Shown here piece by piece: positions 1 through 11,720 of a stretch of DNA of 64,000 bases (position 1 is the stretch's first letter; every line of letters begins with the position of its first letter). The stretch comes from Thinopyrum elongatum (lineage: Eukaryota; Streptophyta; Magnoliopsida; Poales; Poaceae). A model generated the notes under the pieces. That model was not told the DNA's origin, searched no databases, and saw nothing but the letters and a program-made list of their open reading frames with translations. Both the position numbers and the translations under genes were made by a program. The stretch is from contig CM022299.1 in the NCBI GenBank assembly GCA_011799875.1, positions 33,376,755 through 33,440,754 on the forward strand. The letters run 5' to 3'.

Positions 1-1105
1 GCATCACGTCCAAGATTAGTACACTGACTCCTTCCTGCATCTACTACTATTATTCCACACATCGACTGCTATCCAACATGCATCTAGTGTATTAAGTTCA
101 TTGAAAAAGGGAGTAATGCAATAAGAACGATGACATGATGTAGACAAGATAAACCCACGTACGAGCAAACCCATCTTGTTACCCTTAATAGCAACGATAT
201 GTGCGTGTCATGTCTCTTTCTATCACTGAGATTGTGCACCGCAAGATCGATCCCATCACAAAGCACCTCTTCCCATGGCAAAAAAAATCAATCTAGTTGG
301 CCAAACCAAACCAAAATTTCTGAGAAGAAATACGAGGCTATAACAATCATGCATATAAGAGTTCAGCAAAGAGTCAAATAATATTCATGGATAGAACTGG
401 TCATAAACCCACAATTCATCGGATCCCAACAAACACACCGCAAAAAGTCATTACATCAAATAGATCTCCAGGAACATCGAGGAGAACATTGTATTGAAGA
501 TCAAAAAGAGAGAAGAAGCCATCTAGCTACTAGCTACGGACTCGTAGGTCTGTGGTAATCTACTCACGCATCATCGGAGTGGCAGCAAGGATGATGAAGA
601 ACCCCTCTGTGATCGTTGCCCCCTCCGGTAGAGTGCCGAAAAAGGCCTCTAGATTGGATCTCATGGTTCTGGAACTTGCGGCGGCTGGAAAAGTGTTTCG
701 TCAACTCCCCTAGGGTTTCTGTGATTTTAGAGTATTTATAGAGGTGGAGGTCGGTTCAGAAGCTTCCCATGCGCTCCACTACCCACCAGGGCATGCCTGG
801 GCCCCTGGCGCGCCCTGGTGCCTAGTGGGCCCATGGACCTCCTCCCATGTGCTCCTTTGGCTCCCTGGGTGTCTTCTGTCCAGAAAAAAATCTCCAAAAA
901 GTTTCATGGCATTTGGACTTCGTTTGGTATTGATATTCTATGAAGTAAAAAAACAAGCAGAAAACAACTGGCATTGGGCACTATGTCAATAGGTTAGTCC
1001 CAAAAAATGATATAAAGTTGTTAGTAAATGAATGTAAAACATCCAAGATTGATACTTTAATAGCATGGAACAATAAAAAATTATAGATGCGTTGGAGACG
1101 TATCA
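1..1105 (-). repeat. Element 1, 3' LTR (partial, cut by window edge)
   Basis: This block aligns base for base with 5137-6248, the other LTR of the same element. It ends on the plus strand in GACGTATCA, the reverse complement of an LTR start TGATACGTC. The first ~440 bp of the LTR lie left of the window. The start sequence resembles Sabrina/WHAM-type gypsy LTRs of wheat (from memory). The two copies differ at scattered positions and by small indels, so this is not a very recent insertion. Confidence 0.85.
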
Positions 1106-2439
1106 GCATCCCGAAGGTTAATTCCTGCACGTCCTCGAGTAGGTAAATGATAAAAACAGAATTTTTGATGTGAAATGCTACCTATCATATTCATCACACA
1201 TTCTTTTCTTTGTAGCATGGACATTTGGACTTTAAGTGATTCAAAGCAATAGTCTATAATTTGACATGAGGACATCAATACTCAAGCATATCAACAAGCA
1301 ACCATGTCTTTCAAAATATCAACGCCAAAGAAAGCTATACCTAGCCCATTATGCTCAATCATTGATCCATTCTTGAAACACACTCAAATATTAGCTATGC
1401 CCAATGCACAAGTATGATAATAGTGTTCCCTAGTTGGTGCTTTATAAGAGAAGATGGAGACTCAATAAAAATAAAAATTGCATAAAAGTAAATAGATAGG
1501 CCCTTCGTAGAGGGAAGCAGAGATTTGTAGAGGTGCCAGAGCTCAAAGCTTAAATTGAGAGAAAAATTGTTTTGAGAGGTATGGTTTTCCTGTCAACGAA
1601 AATGACCGAGAATTCCCAATATCTTCCATGCTAGGTATATCATAGGTGGTTCCAAAACATAAAATGATGTTTATTCCTTTTTCCACCATTCTTTCACAAT
1701 CCATGGCTAGCCATATCCACGGGGGCCTTTCATACCAACACTTTCGAAGGAATTTATTATGAACAACATAAAGTAATTTTTTTCATTTCAGGACTGGGCA
1801 TCCCTATTACCGGCCACACTCTCGTGCAATGACAAGTGAATAAACACTCATCTTGAGAATAACATACCTAGGATGGAAAATATCGGCCACCCCCTGCCGC
1901 TTCATGAGAGGTACGGGCTCACAAAAAGGAAATTCATTTTGAAAATTAGAGTTGGCACATACAAATGTACTTGGAACGGTATGGAAATACCGCATATAGG
2001 TAGGTATGCTGGACTCATTTGGCACAACTTGGTTTAATGAGTTTGTATGCACAAGCAGTATTCCCTCTTAGTATAAGTAAAGGCTAGCAAATAGATTGAG
2101 AAGCAATCAACCAAAAAACGAAAACAATCATAAACAAGCATTAAACATAACCAATACTTAATAATGCACCACAAGTAGGATATAACTTCATTGCATAACT
2201 ATTGACTTCCGTGCTTGCATAGGGAATCTCAAACCTTAAGACCAATATTCTTACTAAAGCATAATTACTCACCAACATGACTCACATATTGCTATCTCCA
2301 TATCGCAAAACTATTGCAAGGTATCAAGTTTTAATGTCCAATGATCTTCATGATAGTTTTTATTATATCCCCCTTGAATATCTATCACTTTGGGACTAAT
2401 TTCATATATTACCATTGCTACTATCAAGCTCTCTAACAA

Positions 2440-2690
2440 GTTTAAGTGAAGCACAAGAGCATAAATATTTCTTCAAAATTTTCAACTCTCAAAATAATAT
2501 AAGTGAAGCATGAGAGGATTTCTTCAAAAAAGTTAACTCTCAAAATAGTCTAAGTGAAGCATGAGAGTATTTATTCAAAAAATTAAACTACCACTATGGT
2601 CAAAAAGATATAAGTGAAGCACTAGAGCAATTCCATAGCTCACAAAATTTAAGTGAACCACATAGAGCAATTCTAACAAATCATAGCATC
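2440..2690. repeat. Degenerate tandem repeat with AAGTGAAGCA core
   Basis: The core AAGTGAAGCA (last copy AAGTGAACCA) begins at 2444, 2501, 2552, 2612 and 2651, so spacings are 57, 51, 60 and 39 bp. Units also share a following AGAG and a run like TTCTTCAAAA. It lies in the non-coding part of element 1. Confidence 0.7.
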
Positions 2691-3588
2691 ATTATGGCTC
2701 TCTCAAATTAGTGTGTCCCGCAAGGATGATTGTGGCACACTAAAAAGCAAAACAAGCAAAGACTCATATAATACAAGACGCTCCAAGCAAAACCCATCAT
2801 ATGTGACGAATAAAAATATAGCTCCAAGTAAAATTACCGATGGTCGCTAGAAGAAAGAGGGGATGCCTTCGGGGGCATCCCCAAGCTTAGTTGCTTGGTA
2901 CTCCTTGAATATTACCTTGGGGTGCCATGGGAATCCCCAATATTAGGCTCATTTCACTCCTTATTCCTTCATCCATAGTGATCTCACCCAAAACTTGAAA
3001 ACTTCAATCACACAAAACTTAACAAAACCTTCAGGAGATCCGTTAGTATTATAAAGCAAATCACCACTTTAAGTACTATTGCAAACCCATTCATATTTTA
3101 TTATTGCATTATACCTACTGTATTCTAACTTTACCATGGCTTATACCCCCCGATACAATCCATAGATTCATCAAAATAAGCAATCGATGCAACGAAAATA
3201 GAATCTATCAAAAACAGAATAGTCTATAGTAATCTGTACTTTAAACATACTTCTGTAAATCCAAAACCTCTAAAAAAGTAGGACAGCATAGGAAATTTGT
3301 ATGTCAGTCATGTGTAAACAATTCAAAATTTTATCAGGCTCCAGTGAATTTTAACAATTCTGCTACTGTATGAAAAAGTTGCTGTTTTCCAACAGGATCA
3401 AATCAACTATCATCCAAATCATCCCAAAGGCTTTACTTGGCACAAACACTAATTAAAACATGAAAAACACAATTATAACATACGTATAATTGTGTATTTA
3501 TTGAATAACATAAAGAAAGCTATTGGGTTGTCTCCCAACAAGCTCTTTCTTTATAGCCATTAAGACAGGCTTTAGATTTCAATGATGC

Positions 3589-4446
3589 TCACATGAAAGA
3601 TAACAATTGAAACACGAAGAGAGCATCATGCAGCATGTGAGGAACCAATTTAAGTCTAACATACTTCCTATGCATAGGCATTTTATAAGTAAAAAATTTA
3701 TCAAGGCAAGCAAAAACTAGCTTATCCAAGGAAGAAGAAAGAAACAATATCAATCTCAACATAACGAGAGGTAATTTAGTAACATGAAAATTTCTACTAC
3801 CATATTTTCCTCTCTCATAATAATTACATGTAGGATCATAATCGAATTTAACAATATAGCTATCATATAAAATTTTCTCTTCATGATCCGCATGCATAAA
3901 AGTTTTATAATATTCTAAGATAGTGGGATTAACATCTACTAAAGTCATGACCTCTCCAAACCCACCTTTATCAAAAATTTCATAAGATTGAACACTCTCC
4001 AAATATTTGGGAATATTTTTAGCTAAAGTTGACACTCTTCCAAACCAACTTTTAATATTATTGCAAATGTTATTTTCAATATCATATTCGTCACGAGACT
4101 TAAATAAATTTTCAAGATCGTAAGAAACATTATCACCCCAATCATGATCATTGCAATAAGTAGTGGACATAACAAAATTATCGTCCCCAAGCTTGTAGTT
4201 TTGCATATTATTAACATAATTGACATTAATAGAATTTATAATAACATCATTGCAATCATGCTTTTCATTCAAGGAGCTATCATGAATCACTTCATAAATT
4301 TCCTCGTTTAACACTTCATCACAATATTTAGATTCATGATTTTCAAGCAAAACTTCATAGAGATAATCAAGTGCACTCAACTCACTAGCAATTGGTTCAT
4401 CATAATTTGGTCTTTTGAAAAGATTAGAATGTGGATGAGGATCCAT
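3589..4446 (-). CDS. 285-residue ORF of unknown function in element 1
   Basis: This is the only long open frame of element 1. The start codon lies about 225 bp inside the primer site, where gag would normally begin. The protein is rich in Asp, Glu, Asn and Tyr and starts MDPHPHSNLFKRPNYDEP. I see no zinc knuckle, no DSGA/DTGA protease motif, no YxDD box and no integrase motif. The last third is more hydrophobic (LVMLRLILFLSSSLDKLVF), which may be one membrane-like helix. I recall similar ORFs in Triticeae LTR elements but know no function for them. An open frame of this length in AT-rich DNA supports past selection or recent decay only; expression is unknown. It could also be a relic of the gag-adjacent region. 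Confidence 0.5.
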   Translation of the reverse strand: MDPHPHSNLFKRPNYDEPIASELSALDYLYEVLLENHESKYCDEVLNEEIYEVIHDSSLNEKHDCNDVIINSINVNYVNNMQNYKLGDDNFVMSTTYCNDHDWGDNVSYDLENLFKSRDEYDIENNICNNIKSWFGRVSTLAKNIPKYLESVQSYEIFDKGGFGEVMTLVDVNPTILEYYKTFMHADHEEKILYDSYIVKFDYDPTCNYYERGKYGSRNFHVTKLPLVMLRLILFLSSSLDKLVFACLDKFFTYKMPMHRKYVRLKLVPHMLHDALFVFQLLSFM

Positions 4447-4669
4447 ATCAACAGATTTTTAGCAAACGAAGATGCAAGTAAATAGAAGGCACATGGCAAC
4501 ACAAGCAAAACATAGCAAACAAGCAAAAAGGCAAACGGAAAATATTTTTGTATATTTTAAAAACTTTTTAGAAGTGGGGGAGATGAAAATGAGAGGTAAA
4601 TGGAAAAAAAAGTAAATTGCAAGGCGATGGAAGTTTATGCATAGGTACTTGATAGATGTTGATGATGTC

Positions 4670-4687
4670 TCCCCAGCAAGGGCGCCA
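4670..4687 (-). other. Element 1 primer binding site (tRNA-Asp type)
   Basis: On the minus strand this reads TGGCGCCCTTGCTGGGGA, close to the tRNA-Asp primer site TGGCGCCGTTGCCGGGGA seen in element 3. It sits 11 bp inside the LTR boundary at 4699, and this fixes the element on the minus strand. Confidence 0.8.
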
Positions 4688-4698
4688 TAAATTCTTCC

Positions 4699-6248
4699 TG
4701 ATTACTTGTATCTGTTTTGGTAATTCCCCAAAGTGGAGAGGATGATGCAGCACAACAAAGGTAAGTATTTCCCTCAGTTATGAAACCAAGGTTATCAATC
4801 CAGTAGGAGAACCAAGCAACACTGCGTAAACAGCACCTGCACACAAACAACAAAGACATGCAACCGAACACGTAAGAAGGGGTGTCAATCCCTACTCGGT
4901 ATTGAGATAGATTTGATAAATAGACCTAACTAAAACACAAAATAAAATAAATAAAGAAAAAGTGCATAAAGGTATTTTTATATTTAATATGATCGGAAAT
5001 AGACCCGGGGGCCGTAGTTTTCACTAGAGGCTTGTTTCAAGAAAATAGCATATGGTGGGTAAACAAATTACTGTTGGGCAATTGATAGAAAAGAGAATAA
5101 TCATGAGGATATCCAAGGCAATGATCATGTATATAGGCATCACATCCAAGATTAGTAGGCCGACTCCCGCCTTCACCTACTACTATTACTCCACACATCG
5201 ACCGCTAACCAGCATGCATCTAGTTTATTAAGTTCATGGAAAATGGAGTAATGCAATAAGAACGATGACATGATGTAGACAAGATAAACCCACGTATGAG
5301 CAAACCCCATCTTGTTACCCTTAATAGCAATGATACGTGCGTGTCATGTCTCTTTCTGGCACTGCGATTGAGCACCACAAGATCGAACACATCACAAAGC
5401 ACCTCTTCCCATGGCATGAAAAATCAATCTAGTTGGCCAAACCAAACCAAAATTTCGGAGAAGAAATACGAGGCTATAAAAGTCATGCATATAAGAGTTT
5501 AGCAAAGACTCAAATAATATTCATGGATAGAACTGATCATCAATCCACAATTCATCGGATCCCAGTACACACACCACAAAAAGTCATTATATCAAATAGA
5601 TCTCCAAGAACATCAAGGAGAACATTGTATTGAAGATCAAAAAGAGAGAAGAAGCCATCTAGCTACTAGCTACGGACCCGTAGGTCTGTCGTAAACTACT
5701 CACGAATCATCGAAGGGGCGGCAAGGTTGATGAAGAACCCCTCCGTGATCGTTGTCCCCTCCGATAGAGTGCCGAAAAAGGCCTCTAGATTGGATCTCGT
5801 GGTTCTAAAACTTGCGGCGGCTGGAAAAGTGTTTCGTCGACCCCCTAGGGTTTTTGGGATTTTAAAGTATTTATTAGAGGTGGAGGTCGGTGGAGAAGCT
5901 AGCTTCCCGTGGGATCCACTACCCACTAGGGCGTGCCTGGGCCCCCTAGCGCCCTAGTGCCTAGTGGGCCCCACGGGCCTCCACCTATGTGCTCCTTTGG
6001 CTCCCTGGGTGTCTTTTGTCTAGAAAAAAATCTCCAAAAAGTTTCGTTGCATTTGGGCTTCGTTTGGTATTGATATTCTGCGAAGTAAAAAAACAAGCAG
6101 AAAACATCAACTAGCATTGGGCACTATGACGATAGGTTAGTCCCCAAAAATGATATAAAGTTGCTAGTAAATGAATATAAAACATCCAAGATTGATACTT
6201 TAATAGCTTGGAACAATAAAAAATTATAGATACGTTGGAGCCGTATCA
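4699..6248 (-). repeat. Element 1, 5' LTR (complete, 1550 bp)
   Basis: The plus strand runs from TGATTACTTG to GAGCCGTATCA, so the minus-strand LTR starts TGATACGGC and ends in CA. It is the full-length partner of 1-1105. The five bases after it, GACTC at 6249-6253, should be the target-site duplication, but the matching left copy is outside the window. Confidence 0.85.
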
Positions 6249-6792
6249 GACTCCCTTGGCATTCCGCTTCGAGGAACTCCTCCGAAACATATTCATTTTC
6301 TCTATGAACAAATTTCTAAAAAATTTGTCCACAAAATGATATCAATAAAACTTCACAAGACTGATAGTAACTACTCATATGGATGTCTAGAGGTTATATC
6401 AAGAATTCAAACTACGTGGAACTCAAAGAATTCAACATGCAAGCTTATTTTCTGTAGCACCAAGAGCAGCTAATTATGCGAAATATAATCCACTAAAGCA
6501 AAAACCAATTGGTGCAATGGAGGAGTCACATACCACGTAGAAATCCCCTAAAAGAGTTTTGGAAATGGAGCTTCGAGTATAGAGATCAAAAATCACAGGT
6601 TTGGGAGCAAGAACGCGCGCGCGAGAGAGAGAGCTACCAGGAATTTTTATTGGAGGTAAGAGATGAAGTGCGCTAATTGGATAAGTGAGGGGGGGGGGAT
6701 CTGTGGGGCCCACAAGCCAACTAGGCGCACCCAGGGGGGTTGGCGCGCCGTGTTGTCTTGTGGGCACCTGGGGCATCCCCCTGGGATGATTT
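6249..6792. other. Retroelement-derived flank between elements 1 and 2
   Basis: No gene is visible here. The last ~100 bp (GTGGGGCCCAC, GGCGCGCC, TTGTGGGCACC) resemble the GC-rich part of gypsy LTRs such as 45640-45710. The flank resumes after element 2 at 15229. It is probably a decayed LTR or 3' interior of element 3, into which both element 1 and element 2 inserted. There is a short GCGCGCGC/GAGAGAGA run near 6614-6633. Confidence 0.45.
6788..6792. repeat. Target-site duplication GATTT, left copy (element 2)
   Basis: GATTT directly precedes the LTR start TGTTGG and is repeated at 15229-15233 after the 3' LTR. Confidence 0.93.
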
Positions 6793-8531
6793 TGTTGGAA
6801 ATATGCCCTAGAGGCAATAATAAAATGGTTATTATTATATTTCCTTGTTCATGATAATTGTCTATTGTTCATGCTAAAATTGTATTAACCGGAAACCGTA
6901 ATACATGTGTGAATACATAGACCACAGCATGTCCCTAGTGAGCCTCTAGTTGACTAGCTCGTTGATCAATAGATGGTTGTGGTTTCCTGACCATGGACAT
7001 TGGATGTCGTTGATAACGGGATCACATCATTAGGAGAATGATGTGATGGACAAGACCCAATCCTAAGCATAGCACAAGATCGTGTAGTTTGTTTGCTAGA
7101 GCTTTTCTAATGTCAAGTATCATTTCCTAAGACCATGAGATTGTGCAACTCCCGGGTACCGTAGGAATGCTTTGGGTGTATCAAACGTCACAACATAACT
7201 GGGTGACCATAAAGGTGCACTACAGGTATCTCCGAAAGTGTCTATTGGGTTGGCACAAATCAAGACTGGGATTTGTCACTCCGTATGATGGAGAGGTATC
7301 TCTGGGCCCACTCGGTAATGCATCATCATAACGAGCTCAATGTGACTAAGGAGTTAGCCACGGGATCATGCGTTACGGAATGAGTAAAGAGACTTGCCAG
7401 TAACAAGATTGAACAAGGTATAGGGATACCGACGATCGAATCTCGGGCAAGTAACATACCGATGGACAAAGGGAATTGTATACGGGATTGATTGAATCCC
7501 CGACATCGTGGTTCATCCGATGAGATCATCGTGGAACAAGTGGGAGCCAATATGGGTATAAAGATCCCGCTATTGGTTATTGGCCGAAGAGGTGTCTTGG
7601 TCATGTCTGCATGGTTCCCGAACCCGTAGGGTCTACACACTTAAGGTTCCGTGACGCTAGAGTTGTTATGGGAAATTGTATGTGGTTACCGAAAGTTGTT
7701 CGGAGTCTCGGATGAGATCCCGGACGTCACAAGGAGTTCCGGAATGGTCCGGAGGTAAAGATTTATATATGGGAAGTCCTATTTTGGCCACCGGAAAATG
7801 TTCGGGATTTTTCGGTATTGTACCGAGAAGGTTCTAGAAGGTTCCGGAGTGGGGCCCACCTGCATGGGGGGACCCACATGAACATGGGTAGTGGGGGCAA
7901 GGCCCCACACCCCTGGTCAAGGCGCACCAAGATCCCCCTTAGAAGGAATAAGATCATATCCCGAAGGGATAAGATCAAGAACCCTAAAAAGGGGGGATAA
8001 CAATCGGTGGGGAAGGGAAAGGATGGGATTTCTTTCCTCCCACCTTTGCCAACGCCCCAATGGACTTGGAGGGCAAGAAACCAGCCCCCTCCACCCCTAT
8101 ATATAGTGGGGAGGTGCATGGGAGCTGCAACCCTTCCCCTGGCGCAGCCCTTCCCCCCTCCAACTCCTCCTCCTCCTCCGTAGTGCTTGGCGAAGCCCTG
8201 CCGGAGAACCGCAAGCTCCACCACCACGCCGTCATGCTGTCGAAGTTCTCCCTCAACTTCTCCTCTCCCCTTGCTGGATCAAGAAGGAGGAGACGTCCCC
8301 GGGCTGTACGTGTGTTGAACGCGGAGGTGCCGTCCGTTCGGCGCTTGGATCGGATCTTCCACGATTTGAATCGCCGCGAGTACGACTCCATCAACCGCGT
8401 TCTTGTAATGCTTCCGCTTAGCGATCTTCAAGGGTATGAAGATGCACTCCCTCTTACTTGTTGCTAGCATCTCCTAGATTGATCTTGGTGACACGTAGGA
8501 AAATTTTGAATTATTACTACGTTCCCCAACA
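6793..8531 (+). repeat. Element 2, 5' LTR (1739 bp)
   Basis: It begins TGTTGGAAATATGCCC, ends CCCCAACA and is followed by the primer site. It pairs with 13491-15228. A TATA box lies at 8098-8105. Small open frames inside it (for example 7763-8227 minus and 8060-8467 plus) recur in the other LTR and are not genes. Confidence 0.95.
8098..8105 (+). promoter_or_regulatory. LTR TATA box (element 2, 5' LTR)
   Basis: TATATATA sits after CCACCCC and before GTGGGGAGG in the last quarter of the LTR, a normal place for an LTR core promoter. BARE-type LTRs are known to carry TATA boxes; activity here is inferred. Confidence 0.6.
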
Positions 8532-8533
8532 GT

Positions 8534-8545
8534 GGCATCATGAGC
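8534..8545 (+). other. Element 2 primer binding site (altered initiator-Met type)
   Basis: The bases just inside the 5' LTR read TGGCATCATGAGC, close to the usual TGGTATCAGAGC complementary to tRNA-iMet but with mismatches and one extra base. Position matches a copia primer site. Confidence 0.6.
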
Positions 8546-9814
8546 TAGGTCTATGCGTAGATTCTATGCATGAGTAGAACACAAGTAGTTGTGGCAATGA
8601 TTTGTTCAATTTTCTTACCGTTACTAGTCCTATCTTGATTCGGCGGCATTGTGGGATGAAGCGGCCCGGACCGACCTTACACGTATGCTTACGTGAGACA
8701 GGTTCCACCGACTGACATGCACTTGTTGCATAAGGTGGCTAGCGGGTGTCTGTCTCTCCCACTTTAGTCGGATCGGATTCGATGAAGAGGGTCCTTATGA
8801 AGGGTAAATAGCAATTGGCATATCACCGTTGTGGCTTTTGCGTAGGTAAGAAACGTTCTTGCTAGAAACCCATAGCAGCCACATAAAACATACAACAACA
8901 ATTAGAGGACGTCTAACTTGTTTTTGCAGGGTATGCTATGTGATGTGATATGGCCAAAAAGGATGTAATGAATTATATATGTGATGTATGAGATTGATCA
9001 TGTTCTTGTAATAGGAATCACGACTTGCATGTCGATGAATATGACAACCGGCAGGAGCCATAGGAGTTGTCTCAATTTATTGTATACCTGCGAGTCAATG
9101 TAAAAGGCCATGTAATTACTTTACTTTATTGCTAACCGTTAGCCATAGTAGTAGAAGTAATAGTTGGCGAGACAACTTCATGAAGACACGATGATGGAGA
9201 TCATGGTGTCATGCCGGTGACGATGGTGACCATGCCGCGCCTCGAAGATGGAGATCAAAAGCGCAAGATGATATTGGCCATATCATGTCACTTTATGATT
9301 TGCATGTGATGTTTATCATGTTTACATCTTATTTGCTTAGAACGACGGTAGCATAAATAAGATGATCCCTCACTAAAATTTCAAGAAATGTGTTCCTCCT
9401 AATTGTGCACCGTTGCGAAGGTTCGTTGTTTCGAAGCACCACGTGATGATCGGGTGTGATAGATTCTAACGTTCGCATACAACGGGTGTAAGCCAGATTT
9501 ACACATGCGAAACACTTAGGTTGACTTGACGAGCCTAGCATGTACAGACATGGCCTCGGAACACGAGAGACCGAAAGGTTGAACATGAGTCGTATAGTAG
9601 ATGCGATCAACATGGAGATGTTCACCGTTGATGACTAGTCCGTCTCACGTGATGATCGGACATAGCCTAGTCGATTCGGATCATGTATCACTTAGATAAC
9701 TAGAGGGATGTCTATCTGAGTGGGAGTTCATCAGATGAACTTCATTATCATGAACATAGTCAAAGTGTCTTTGCAAATTATGTTGTAGATAGCTCGCGCT
9801 ATAGCTCCCCTGTT
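8546..9814 (+). other. Element 2 untranslated leader
   Basis: About 1.3 kb lies between the primer site and the first recognisable gag sequence. No supported gene is present. Frames such as 9329-9625 on the minus strand are unsupported. Long leaders are usual in this copia group. Confidence 0.55.
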
Positions 9815-10600
9815 TTATTGATACGTTCCTAGAGAAAAGTAAGTTGAAAGATGATGGTAGCAATAATGCGGACTGGGTCCGTGATCTGAGGATTGTACTC
9901 AATACTGCATAGAAGGCTTATGTCCTTAATGCACCGCTCGATGCGCCACCCCCTCAAGTGTCGTCTGTAGATGTTTTGAACATCTGACAGGCACGTTCTG
10001 ATGACTACTTGATAGTTTAGTGCGTCATGCATTACGGCTTAGAATGGAGGCTCCAAAACGTTTTGAACGTCACGGAACATATGAGATGTTCTAAGAGCTG
10101 AAATTGGGATTTCAGGCTCATGCCCTCGTTGAGAGGTATGAGACCTCCAACAAGATTCTTTGCCTGCAAGATGAAGGAGAATAGCTCAATCAGTGAGCAT
10201 GTGCTCAGATTGTCTGGGTACTACGATCTCTTGAATCGAGTGGGAGTTAATCTTCCAGATAAGATAGTGATTAATATAGTTCTCCAAGTCACTGCCACCT
10301 AGCTACTAGAGCTTCGTGATGAACTATAACATGCCAGGGATGGATAAGATGATCCCTGAGCTGTTCGCGATGTTTAACACCGCGAAGGTAGAAATCAAGA
10401 AGGAGCATCAAGTGTTGATGGTTAGTAAAACCACTAGTTTCACAAAGGGCAAGGGCAAGAAGGGAAACTTCATGGATGGCAAGTCAGTTGCTGCTCCAGT
10501 GAAGAAACCCAAGGTTGAACCCAAACCTGAGACTAGGTGCTTCTGTTATGAGGAGAACGGTCACTGAAGTGGAACAATCCTAGATACTTGGTAGATGAGA
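9815..10600 (+). pseudogene. Element 2 gag pseudogene
   Basis: Gag would form the capsid and package the RNA. Frames can be read from about 9822 (KLKDDGSNNADWVRDLRIVL, then a stop), through 10120-10302 (KMKENSSISEHVLRLSGY) and 10316-10567 (MNYNMPGMDKMIPELF, then a Lys-rich stretch). A zinc-knuckle relic near 10540-10566 reads CFCYEENGH with a stop straight after, so the CCHC pattern is lost. At least two stops and one or more frameshifts separate the pieces. The order and wording of the motifs are typical of BARE/Angela gag. Confidence 0.75.
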
Positions 10601-11720
10601 AAGCTGGCAACGTCGACAGAAGTATATTTGATATACGTGTTATTGATGTGTACCTTGCTAGTACTCCTAGTAGCACATGGGTATTGGATACCGGTTCGGT
10701 TGCTGAATGTTAGTAACTCGAATAAAAGCTATGCAATAAACGGAGGCTAGCTAAGGGTGAGGTGACGATGTGTGTTGGAAGTGTTTCCAAGGTTGATGTG
10801 ATCACCATCACACACTCTCTCAGGATTAGGGATGAACCTAAATAAATGTTATTTGGTGTTTGTGTTGAGCATGAACGTGATTAGATCGTGTTTATTGCAA
10901 TACGGTTATTCATTTAAGTTAGAGAATAATGGTTATTCTATTTACATGAATAATACCTTCAATGGTCATGCACCCAATGTGAATGGTTTATTGAATCTCG
11001 ATCGTAGTAATACACATGTTCATAAAAGATGCAAAATTAATAATGATAGTACCACATACTTGTGGCACTGCCGCTAAAGGTCATATTGGTGTAAAGCGCA
11101 TGAAGAAACTCCATGCTGATGGATCTTGGGACTCACTCGATTTCGAATCGGTTGCGACATGCGTACCATGCCTCTTAGGCAAGATAACTGAGACCCCGTT
11201 TCCGGTATGATGGAGCGGGCTAGTAACTTATTGGAGATAATACATGTTGATGTATGCGGTCCAATGAGTGTTGTAGCATGCAGTGGATATCGTTATTTTC
11301 TCACCTTCACTGATGATTTGAGTGGATATGAGTATATTTACTTAATGAAACACAAGTCTAAAACATTTGAAAAGTTCAAACAAATTCAGAGTGAAGTCTA
11401 AGATCATCGTGACAAGAAGATAAAAATGTCTACGATATGATCGTGGAGGTGAATATCTGAGTTACAAGTTTTGTATACAACTTAAGACAATGTGAAAGTT
11501 GTTTCACAACTCACGCCACCTGGAACACCATAGTGTGATGGTGTGTCCGAACGTCGTAGTCGTACTCTATTGGATATGGTGAGTACTATGATGTCTCTTA
11601 TCGATTTGCCACTATCGTTTTGGGGTTAAGCATTAGAGACAACTGAATTCACTTTAAATAGGGCACCATCTAATTCCGTTGAGATGACACCGTATGGTTT
11701 GGCAGAAACCTAAGCTGTCA
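10601..11720 (+). pseudogene. Element 2 protease and integrase pseudogene
   Basis: The aspartic protease site DTGSVA is readable at 10687-10704 but is soon followed by stops. The integrase is recognisable from 11060: GHIGVKRMKKLH, then the core start EIIHVDVCGPM with FTDDLSGY (11207-11401), then RGGEYLSY near 11445 and a degenerate stretch to 11720 that still resembles the joint to the reverse transcriptase. Integrase would insert the DNA copy. Frame changes at about 11080, 11210 and 11400 break it. Confidence 0.75.

Larger units (their letters stand above)
1106..4698 (-). mobile_element. Element 1 interior, non-autonomous gypsy-type retrotransposon
   Basis: The interior lies between the LTR ending at 1105 and the LTR starting at 4699 and reads on the minus strand. 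It has a tRNA-Asp-type primer site at its right end and a purine-rich segment next to the left LTR, reading CTTCGGGATGC on the minus strand. It is only about 3.6 kb long, and I found no gag, protease, reverse transcriptase or integrase motif in any frame. The sole long frame is the 285-residue ORF at 3589-4446. The rest is AT-rich and non-coding, with a degenerate tandem repeat near 2444-2690. I infer a non-autonomous element that borrowed proteins from a relative. The short ORFs at 1081-2052 look like chance frames. Confidence 0.7.

Noticed and set aside
7763..8467. Open frames of 135-154 codons in the copia LTR
   Set aside because: They are present in both LTRs with the same changes as surrounding non-coding sequence, and lie around the LTR promoter.
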